Below, one piece after another: positions 10,185 to 18,561 of a stretch of 64,000 nucleotides of DNA; position 1 is the stretch's first letter, and every line of letters begins with the position of its first letter. Source of the stretch: Zygnema circumcarinatum (Eukaryota > Streptophyta > Zygnematophyceae > Zygnematales > Zygnemataceae); NCBI GenBank assembly GCA_037447605.1, contig CM074804.1, positions 7,934,527 to 7,998,526 on the forward strand. Reading direction: 5' to 3'. Under the pieces are notes generated by a model, which saw only the letters and a program-made list of their open reading frames with translations, was not told the origin of the DNA and made no database searches. The position numbers were made by a program, and so were the translations under genes.

Positions 10185-11372
10185 TCAATATGAACAATCC
10201 TCCATGATTCTCTCTCTCTCTCCCTCTCCCAAAGGGAAGAAACCCAACGGCTGAGATCGAATCTTTGCCTTATTCGGACTCACTATAAGCCCTCGATTCC
10301 CAATAGCTGTGAGAGGAGGCGGAGGGAGCCTGTAAGCTTTGGGAGCAGTGGGAGGAGAGGGAGCCCGTGACATGCCGTCACGCTTCTCCTCCCCCCCACT
10401 AGTTGTAGCAGGCCCCATGTGGAAGGGGTGAACCCTGTGGGAGCGACTCCGCCCCAATGGAGAGGAAATTCGATTATTATTATTATTATTAAAGGGAGTA
10501 TTATTACGAGGGAGGAGAGGAGTGGCGGCAATAGGGGGGGGGTCAATGTCCTCGGTGACGGTGTAATTTTCGTCGTCGATTATTTTGGGGATGCTTCCAC
10601 AGAGACCCAAAAGGGGGGGGAAGTGTGCGGCTGACAGGCGGAGGGTAGGGAGGGAGAGGGAGTGGGAGAGAGAGTGGGAGAGCCGAGGGGGCTTGGAAGA
10701 TGGCTTTGTAGGGTTCGAGCAGGAGGTGGCGGAAGAGGGAGCGGGAGAGGGAAACCGAGGGGGAGCGAGAGAGGGGGAGGGAGAGGGAGGGGAGAAGGGC
10801 AAGGGAGTGGAAGGGAGAAACAGAGGGATAGAAGGAGGGAGAGGGAGAGCGGGCGAGGGAGGGGGAGGAAAGGAATCACTAAGCTTGCAAGAGATGGAGA
10901 GAGTGAGCCGGCACTGATCGCTCTCGGGGGGGACCACAATGACAAGGCGAGGGACGACTGCTGAGCTGTCATATGCTGACGTGGATTCCCTGCAGGATGC
11001 CACGTGGCATCCCTCAAGCCACCCCGCCGCCTCGCTCTCGCCCTCCACCCTCTCGTCTCTCCTCACTCCTCCCGCCCTCTTCCCGGAGAGTCTCCCACTC
11101 CCTCCTTCTCTCCCTCCCTTCCTTCTTCCCGAAGCTTCTCCCGCGGTGAGAGGATATGCTGGAAGTTTCTTGGAGGGTGCAGGCTCCTCGTAGGACGAAG
11201 AGAGCTGCAAGGGGAGGAGGAAGGAGGGAGAGAGAGGGGAGGGAGGGGTTCCAGGCGGAGAGGGAGGCTCCTCCCTTCCTCCCCAGAAGAAACTCTCCTG
11301 CTGGAGGCCGCACATGGGCGGGTCGGGAAGCTCAATGATGAGGCGGCTCGCTGATGGAGTCAGAGTTACCAT
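10185..11372 (-). CDS. Ser/Pro-rich protein of unknown function
   Basis: Single open frame of 395 codons from an ATG (MVTLTPSASRLIIELPDPP...). The first 40 residues are ordinary in composition. The middle is Ser/Pro/Leu-rich with arrays from CT repeats. Then come a short acidic segment (IIDDENYTVTEDIDPPP), an Asn run (NNNNNN from an ATT/AAT repeat) and KAYRLPPPPL, shared with the gene at 6871-7833. The C-terminus reads ERERIMEDCSY. I do not recognise a domain. Upstream (about 11385-11465 on +) is a long purine tract that would be CT-rich leader in the mRNA. It is convergent with the first Ser/Pro-rich gene; the two could be diverged duplicates, but only the short C-terminal motif supports that. 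Confidence 0.5.
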   Translation of the reverse strand: MVTLTPSASRLIIELPDPPMCGLQQESFFWGGREEPPSPPGTPPSPLSPSFLLPLQLSSSYEEPAPSKKLPAYPLTAGEASGRRKGGREGGSGRLSGKRAGGVRRDERVEGESEAAGWLEGCHVASCRESTSAYDSSAVVPRLVIVVPPESDQCRLTLSISCKLSDSFPPPPSPALPLPPSIPLFLPSTPLPFSPPSPSPSLAPPRFPSPAPSSATSCSNPTKPSSKPPRLSHSLSHSLSLPTLRLSAAHFPPLLGLCGSIPKIIDDENYTVTEDIDPPPIAATPLLPRNNTPFNNNNNNRISSPLGRSRSHRVHPFHMGPATTSGGEEKRDGMSRAPSPPTAPKAYRLPPPPLTAIGNRGLIVSPNKAKIRSQPLGFFPLGEGERERIMEDCSY

Positions 11373-13030
11373 CTTGAGATGTGGCGGGAAGAGAGAGAGG
11401 AAGCGCGAGAGGAAGAGAAAGGGGGAGAGAGAGAGAGAGAGGGAGAGAGAGAGAGAGAGGGAGGGGGGAGCAGTGGGGAGAGGCAGCGACGAAGGCTAAG
11501 GACAAGGCCAAGCTTTGGCCCTCCGGCCAAAGGATGAGAAAAAGGGCCGCCCCTGCCGCCACGTGGAGCCGCCAAATGCGGGGGCGCTGCCCTCGCACGC
11601 GCGAGCGATGCGGTCGAGCGCCGCTCGTGCGGTGCGGATTTGCGTGGGCCCGGGGGTTGCCACGTCACGGACGGGCCCGACACGTGGCGCGACGCAGTGG
11701 CGGGCCCATCCGTGACGCGCCTTTTGTCCTTAAAGCGGAGAAGGGGACCGCCGCCCGCCGGGAAAGCACCGACATCTGGGGCCGGGAACCACGGCGGGCA
11801 TCGCGGAGGCTTTGAGAGCAACGGCTTTTTTTTAGGAGTTCTAGGGCAGATAAAAATTGCAAATTGAGATTAAATGGGATACGATGGGTATTACTTTGGG
11901 GTTGAAGTAGAGACATCGACGGTTAATTTTGAATTCGTATATCATCGGACGGCGAAAATTGACTTTATTAAATTTGGTAAATTTTGGAAACGTTTTTTGC
12001 GGAGGACAGCACGTTTCCACTACGCGACAAGATCCAGTCAACGCCCGGCGATGGTCAAACCAGTGCGAGCCGATATTTGTCGCTTTTCGCAACCGACTTC
12101 CTTGCGTGGCGCCACGTGGCGGGCGCCCTGGTCACGTGTGGCGCGGCGGTTGGGACCTCCGGTTTGTACTCTTGCGCTGCATTTGGCATACGCATTTATG
12201 GCGGGGCCGGTATAACCGTTCGACTTCCGTATGGTATTGAGGACAAGGACTTGACTTGACTTGGCTTGACTCGACTTGTATGCGGCCAGACAGGGTTTTG
12301 GATGGCGTTCCGTGTAGACCAGGTCCATGCGAATATCACATTCGCTGTCCCGTTTGGAACCGAAAGATTTGTGCATGTAAATTGCCAGTGCTACTGGAAA
12401 ATGGTCTGTCGTTATCAAAAACCAAAATTAGTAAAATATAGAGAAAGATACGTTTTTAGTCGAGTACATAATTTTTTTAGAACGATAGTGATAGTTGAAC
12501 GGGACTGTAGCTAGGTTTTGGCATGTGGCGGCTAGTCCCTGTTGAGCGGCCTTGAAGGGCCATGCAGGCAGAGACAGGCAGGAGCCGGAGCAGGGCAGGC
12601 TGCCGCCATGATCCTGGAAGCCATGAAGGCATGCTGCTGCTGCGGCTGCTGCTGTTCCGCCTCCCCTCCTTTATATTTCTGTGTACCTCCGTGGAATTTT
12701 ATCTTCGCAAATCCGTCAGGCCATGCTGAAAGCGGCTGTCACGTGCTCTTTCTTCAATGGACGTCGGCATGAAGCTCTCAGAAGAAAGGCGCAAATGCTG
12801 TGGCTGCACTTTCCCTGTTGTGATTTACACGAAGAAAATCACGTGGAAGTGCGTGGCCATCTCCATGCAGGAGATGCGCTCTGGATATATTCGCGCAAGC
12901 TTGGTGTCAATACTCAATAGTATTAATAGGCCAGCGGCAAGCACTATTCTGTCGTCCTGCAAGTCTCCTGAGGATTTTTGGAAGCCTGTAAAAGCCGAAT
13001 TTTCCTGAGAAGCGTCGGAGATCGTCTGCC
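11373..13030. promoter_or_regulatory. divergent intergenic region with G-box cluster
   Basis: No gene seen. It lies between the start of the - strand Ser/Pro-rich gene and ferritin-like gene 1. It contains several ACGT-core motifs: GCCACGTGGAG near 11561, GCCACGTCACG near 11658, ACACGTGGCG near 11682, GCCACGTGGCGGGC near 12112 and TCACGTGTGGCGC near 12132. Such G-box/ABRE elements bind bZIP factors in plants. A CTTTATATTT stretch near 12668 could be a TATA box for the ferritin-like gene. A GACTTGACTTGACTTGGCTT tandem stretch lies near 12248. Confidence 0.4.
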
Positions 13031-15199
13031 ATGGCTTCAAACGAAAAAGAGAAGTTCGAGAAGGAGTCTCCAAGTCACTTGGATGGGACCGTGCTGGCTG
13101 ATTGTAAGCCATTCAATATTGAGGTCGGCTTTTTCACTGTCCCCTAGCGTAATAAATTTTGCTCAACTTTCGCTTGTCGCAAGCCATTCATTACACTTTT
13201 TAAACAAAGAACCATGGATTTCTTATTCTTATGATGGATTTCAGTTGTTAGTGGCCTCGACTGTGACCTTCGTGCATAGACAAACACAGGTGAATTTTTC
13301 TGTGTATTACAGCTTACAAGTGCTTTCATCGTTTTGACCAAAACTCAGGATGAGCTGAAGAGATGCGGAGGTATCAACGTGCTTGTGCCTGGTCCTGAGG
13401 AGAAAAGCATCATTCGTCAACGTCTCGATGAAGGCCTTGAGTGCGCCTTCAATTGCGCGGCGAAGTAAGGGGATGGCGAACTACTCCTACATACTTTGCG
13501 TGCTCCTTATTCCTTGTTTCAATCAGATTTTTCTTATCTGTAGGCGTTTTGATTTGCCTGATGGATAGTTTCGGTTACAGCGTGCATATGACTGCGATGT
13601 ACGCGTTTCAAGGGCTTTCTCTCTTCTGCAAGAAGGACACGGTCGCCTTGCCCGGCCACGCCAAATACTTCCGCAATCGTTCTTCCGAGTATTTGAAGGA
13701 CTTCAAGCGCATTAACTCTTTCACCGTACGCTCTACCTTTTCCTTTAAAGAAATATGTGACAGGCCACAACCACTCCAAAGGGAACTTATCTGAAGCTAT
13801 ATCAATGCTTCAAACCATTGATTCCTGCAAACTTAAGATAGACCCGGAATATCTTCCTGTTCAACTTGAACTGACCTTTTGTGTAAACTCCAGATTGCTC
13901 GCGGAGGGGAAGTTGATTTGCGAGAGATTCTTGCCCCTCCAATGCCAACTCTTTCTGAACGAGGAGAAAATGGTCTCACGGGTGATTCTTCTTCTTGTTC
14001 GCTGTGGTTAACTGGTTATTGAATATGCCTCGCTTCTTTTTGTTTGTTTGAAATGACCACTAATGCTGTTGAGAAATTCTTTCCATTGTCAATGAGTGAA
14101 TGATTTTATAACCTTGGAAGCAGTGGTTGAAAAACTTCCCGTTCAAAAATTATCATCGGCGCAGCATAAGTTGTCAAATTCGTAGTAACCCTGTTTCGGT
14201 ATTGTTATCTTCCCGAAGTCCGCTGCCGCGCTTTGACCCAGCTGACATGAACCTGTTCAATTTTTTTTTACAGTAATGGAATTCTCGTTGAGTTTGAACA
14301 AGCTGGTATACGAGAAGCAGCTGCATCTTTTGCGGGTGAGCAGGCTCCTCGTTAAGTTGGTCGTAAACATTTTCTTCATAGAAAGTTAGTGGCTTTTTCC
14401 AGGCACTGTGAGAGCATTATGCCCGCAGATCTGACATAGCGGTTGCACATCATGATCGTCAGGCCGCAGAGAATGTGGGAGATGGTGGTGCTGCACAGTT
14501 TGTGACTGAAAAGTTGATCAGGCCTATGGTGAGCCACAGGAAACTTCTGACTTTCTCTTCACCCTGCTTCTCGAAGTGCGTGCCTTTGAAAGATCAATGT
14601 ATGAATGCTTGCATCGGTCGTTTCTTAATCCCGAGGACCTGGCCGGATTTTTCTCAAGGATGTCGAATGAATTCAAGTTGATTCTTTCCAAAACCAACTT
14701 CTTATGCGAAGTGTTTGTTATTTTGGTGCTAATCCCTTAAGCGGTTTCTGCTCTTTCATTTCCATCTTGGCAATCAGGTGAAGAGGATAAAAAAGAAGGG
14801 CATGTATATTTCCATGCTCCGCCGCATGGGGAAGGGAGTTGGTGAGTCCCCGTCCATCCTCTGTTGTCTGTGCCTTTTACCTTTGCACAGTTACAGATCT
14901 CAGTGATGGATTTTGTTCTGGCTGCAGGGGAGTATACTTTCGACCAAAACCTGCTCCATGCTGGGGCTTCTGGAAAGCTCTCATCGGAAGAGGTAAGATG
15001 AAACCGAGTTGACCATTTTTTGTTTTGAGCCGCATATGCCTGTATGTGCGGTACCGTACTCGCCTTTTTCATTCGTTTCATGGGTTCTTCACAGCTCTAA
15101 ACTTCCCTAGGTTCTTCCTTGCTGTAGGAGGATGGCCTCGTTGGCCGCATGGGAAAGGCGTCCCTTGGATTCAAACATCACGCTCGCGGGGGGTTCTGA
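13031..15199 (+). CDS. ferritin-fold protein 1, ferroxidase ligands replaced
   Basis: Nine exons, all phase-consistent: 13031-13123, 13349-13464, 13581-13725, 13894-13981, 14274-14335, 14463-14528, 14778-14841, 14928-14992, 15128-15199; 256 residues. It follows plant ferritin throughout: an extension-peptide-like FNIEDELKRCGGINVLVPGP, helix A/B ending DTVALPGHAKYF, the RGGEV turn, MEFSLSLNKLVYEKQLHL, LRRMGKG and EYTFDQNLL. Aligned to H-ferritin ferroxidase ligands, Glu27 is His72, Tyr34 is Phe79, Glu62 is Tyr107, His65 is Asp110, Glu107 is Asn156 and Gln141 is Met190. Classical iron oxidation is therefore not expected. The N-terminus is hydrophilic, with no plastid transit peptide, unlike plant ferritins. 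The C-terminal 23 residues (GKASLGFKHHARGG...) are extra. Tandem paralogue of 18562-21035. Function unknown; the fold assignment is firm by motif order. Confidence 0.85.
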
Positions 15200-16197
15200 T
15201 CTGAGCCCTTGAAGCAGGATAGCTTCTTGCTTTTTCTTTTGCTGCCAAAAATGGCCACAAGTTTTGTCAACTACGTGAAAGTTGCGAGGGGAAGCAGAAT
15301 TTCAGCGCAGTTCAGTGTAGTGCAGGGTCTAGTGCGGTGCAGGGTCTGGCTCGGCTATGAGAACGGGAAATAGAAAAGAAGTTGAGATTTGCAACTTTTT
15401 GGGGAAACTTTTTTGTTCTGAGAAGACGCCGGCAGAGTGCAAGATATATATAACGACGTTTGATGGCTGGGGATGTTAGTGCGACTGTCGTTCACCCATG
15501 CATGTGATGTCATTTTGATGCAGGAAGATGGCTGCATGCATGGTTCTGCTGAGTTTGCTGTGTGGCCGCTGAGTGTTGCTTCAGCTGAAGAAAGAACTCC
15601 GTCCAAATGTTGCCAACATTGTTTGGGAAGATGGTGTGTAATGTTAAAGCTGGGCGTGTCTTCTCTTGGCGGACTGCTTGTGCTTTTCTGCAACAAATAT
15701 AGACTTCGCTTTTTGGGGTTTTGCTTGGGAAAACGCGGATAGGTTCTGTTGCTGTAAATGTTGTTTCCAATAATCCGATGCTTTTGCTATGTTTGCAGTC
15801 CGCATGGCGTTCTGAATGGTTGGTAAATTACGCCATCCAACAATGTCCGCACAAAATATTGCTTGACGAGAGTGCAATGGCTGTAATACTGCAAGTGGTG
15901 AAGAGGCACAAGGAAGGAAGGAAGTGGCACGAGCAAAGACATTAAACATGAACATGTTGTGGCAGTGGCTCTATTTCTAGATTGCTACAATTGACAATGT
16001 TGTATCACCATATGAGAGCGCAACAACAATGAACACTGCGTAACTTTTGAAACTTGTATAGTATTCAACTATTGAGTATATGTACAAACCGACTAAACAA
16101 ATGCTGACTTGTTTCCCTCTCTCCCCCCTTCTTTCTCTCTCCCTCGAAGTAACACACGAAAATCTAACCCCACTCGCCTTGCAACTACAAAATTTGG
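15200..16197. other. intergenic region between convergent genes
   Basis: No gene seen between the 3' ends of ferritin-like gene 1 (+) and the dsRNA-binding-domain gene (-). Contents are AT-rich with a short CTCTCTCCCC tract near 16120. Confidence 0.5.
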
Positions 16198-18164
16198 TCA
16201 ATTCATGATTACACCTCGTTCTTTCAATTTGCGAAGTATGTCAGCAGCAGCAGCATGCTTTGCGTCCTTCTTTTTTCGCCCACTGCCAACTCCTTTTTCA
16301 ATCACAGTCCGATTGTTCCCAAAAACAACACCTTCCAATGCGAACCTGCTTGTCAACATTTTTTGCGAGTTAAAATTTTGGCAATAAAAATAAAACTGCT
16401 ATACTGATTTGCTCAACTAACTTCTAATCGCTGGGATCCAAAGTGACACGGGTCACACATTCCTACATGATTGATTCAATAAAGATATAAAATATCTGTG
16501 GCTGTTAACAGTATTTATTGGATTCTCACGAAAAAGAATTGGCTTCATGTATGAAAACGAACATCGTGGTACTGTCCACTTGTGTTAAAAGTAAAAAATT
16601 TCCATACGATATTTTGCATACACAACAAGCATATCCAACGCTAAAAATTAACAATCGAAGAGCAAAAAAGAGAGAAAAAAACAAAAGAATGGTAGTGAAA
16701 ACGTACCTGGGGCAGTGACTCGGGCCACTTTGCTCCACAGGGGCAGTGACTCGGGCCACTTTGCTCCACAAGGGTGACAGAAAACCTTTTATGGATAGGA
16801 CCAAGCCGGCTCCATCTACAAAAAAATGCTTCATTGCAACAGCCGCTTCCCCTCCTACACATCTTCAACCTTCAACGGTTCCTTGTCTTTTGCAAGCGAA
16901 GTTTTAACAGGGCAAGATTCAATAGTCGCTTTTATGCGAGTAACCAAGCGTGCTGCGCCCATACAAAACGATTTCATTGCACCGGCCTCTCCTTCTTTTA
17001 CGAATCCTCCAGTGGAACATCTTCATGTACCCCTTCGGTTGGATACCTTCGTGGACGAGCGGGATACGCCTTCAACTGTAAGTCATAGAAACTTGAATCT
17101 TTTAGCACGAAGGTTACATAGAAAACATTCTATGAAGAAAGTTGTCAATGAAGTGCCAGTGGAACCGTGTGTTTCAAAAACCGTGAGGGCACGAAAACGA
17201 CAAATAATGAATCAGTCTGAGTCTAACTTTGAACTGGCACTATTTTGTGAGGCCTTCAGTAGGAGTAAGGATGCTGTTCCAAATTTCCCTTTGCCAAGTC
17301 AACTTCCAAATGCTATCCCGAACACATCGACTTCAAGAGTAGTAGGAGAAGAGTATTTCATTCACGTCTATTTCATTCATTTCATTCCCAACCCCTTTTT
17401 TGACATAACTCCTCCAACTCACTTATAATCAAATCATTCGTGAATGAAATTGACTCTTCTCTTACCACTATTGAAGTCGATGTGTTCGGGATAGCATTTG
17501 GAAGTTGGCTTGGCAAAGGGAAATTTAAAACGACATCCTTACTCCTACTGAAGGCCTCACAAAATCGTGCAAGCTCAAAGTTAGACTCAGACTAATTCAT
17601 TATTTGTCGTTCTCGTGCCCTCACGGTTTTTGAAACACACGGTTCCACTGGCACTTCATTGACAACCTTTTCTATAGAATATTTTCTATGTAACCCTCGT
17701 GCTAAAAGATTCAAGCCTCTATGACTTGCAGTCGAAGGCATATCCTGCTCGTCCACGAAGGTATCCAACCGAAGGGGTACATGAAGATGTTCCACTGGAG
17801 GATTCGTAAAAGAAGGAGAGACCGGTGCAATGAAATCGTTTTGTATGGGCGCAGTACGCTTAGTTGCTCGCATAAAAGCGACTATTGAATCTTGCCCTTT
17901 TAAAAATTCGCTTGCAAAAAACAACGGAACCGCTGAAAGTTGAAGATGTGTAGGAGGGGAAGCGGCTATTGCAATGAAGCATTTTTCTGTAGATGGAGCC
18001 GGCTTGATCCTATCCATAAAAGCGAGTATTGAATCCTGCACTGCTAGAAGTTCTCTTGGAGGAGTGACGAGGACCGCTGGTACAAGTACAGAATTGGAAA
18101 CTCACATTCAATGCATTCAGAAGAAGGAAGGATAGCCTTTACCTCTCGTTTTTCGCAAAGGCAT
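16198..18164 (-). CDS. dsRNA-binding-domain gene, one in-frame TAG
   Basis: Four phase-consistent exons: 18164-18143, 18076-17393, 16785-16707, 16345-16198; 310 codons if the TAG at 17594-17592 (codon 169) is ignored. The C-terminal about 85 residues form a dsRNA-binding motif: helix 1 ELEELCQKRG at the end of exon 2, EQSGPSHCPR at the end of exon 3, and in exon 4 FALEGVVFGNN..., KGVGSGRKKKDAKHAAAADI with the Lys/Ala-rich second helix. A 31-bp tandem duplication in exon 3 adds residues to the helix1-strand1 loop but keeps the frame. The N-terminal part has two about 45-residue repeats, each containing QDSI(L/V)AFM; I do not recognise it. Intron 2 (16786-17392) is almost wholly an inverted copy of exon 2, where the TAG position reads CAG. 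Either a pseudogene, a truncated product, or an unusual gene; a 33-nt GT-AG segment ending in that TAG could be an improbably small intron. Confidence 0.6.
16709..16770. repeat. 31-bp tandem duplication inside dsRBD exon
   Basis: The unit GGGGCAGTGACTCGGGCCAC plus TTTGCTCCACA occurs twice in a row (16709-16739 and 16740-16770). It covers the part of exon 3 that encodes the EQSGPSHCP segment of the dsRNA-binding motif. Confidence 0.9.
16786..18022. repeat. large inverted repeat, arms about 580 bp, loop 72 bp
   Basis: The left arm 16786-17366 and right arm 17439-18022 are reverse complements with roughly nine of ten bases matching by eye, separated by 17367-17438. The right arm is exon 2 of the - strand dsRNA-binding-domain gene; the left arm fills its intron 2, and its outer end coincides with the exon 3 acceptor. 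The left copy has a 1-base deletion near 16885 that breaks the QDSI-repeat frame; the right copy has TAG where the left has CAG. A transcript through both arms would fold into a long hairpin. Confidence 0.9.
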
Positions 18165-18561
18165 GCACAGCCGGCTACAGTAAACCATTGGAAGTGGAGA
18201 ATTGAAAGTGCATGGCAGTGCATGCCCTAAAGCCACATGCATGCCAAGGCGGCCCTATGGTTGCTCTCTCGCATGAGAATTTGCAGTATGTGTCACTTTC
18301 CCTCCTCTCCGGTTCCCTCGAGCCATGCAATTTATACGCGTGCTCTCACCAGCGACCTCCCGGCAGCATGTCATATTGGAGCTCCACATGGCGTCTTGCA
18401 GAAGCAGCCGCCACGTGGAATGGAGACAGATATTTTGCGGTGGTACAGGCAAAGGCCAGGGGACTGGAGGCTGACAGTAAGTGAATTTTTGTGAAGGTGG
18501 TGGCACCTACAGCTGGTAGTTTGCCGGCCAGCTCCGAAGGAACTAGTGATCGTTGGTGGCC
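18165..18561. promoter_or_regulatory. short divergent promoter region
   Basis: 398 bp between the dsRNA-binding-domain gene (-) and ferritin-like gene 2 (+). AATTTATACG near 18329 could act as a TATA element, and GCCACGTGGA near 18409 is a G-box. No gene seen. Confidence 0.4.

Noticed and set aside
16109-16387. + strand frame at the end of the dsRNA-binding gene
   Set aside because: The opposite strand carries the clear dsRNA-binding motif (AKHAAAADI); the + frame is its shadow.
16826-17428. Independent + strand gene in the left arm of the palindrome
   Set aside because: It is the inverted copy of exon 2 of the - strand gene, has a 1-base deletion in its repeat region and no matching 5' exon; treated as intronic duplicate.
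17392-17440. CRISPR or phage-type palindrome
   Set aside because: The context is a eukaryotic intron-exon structure with a single inverted pair and no repeat-spacer array.
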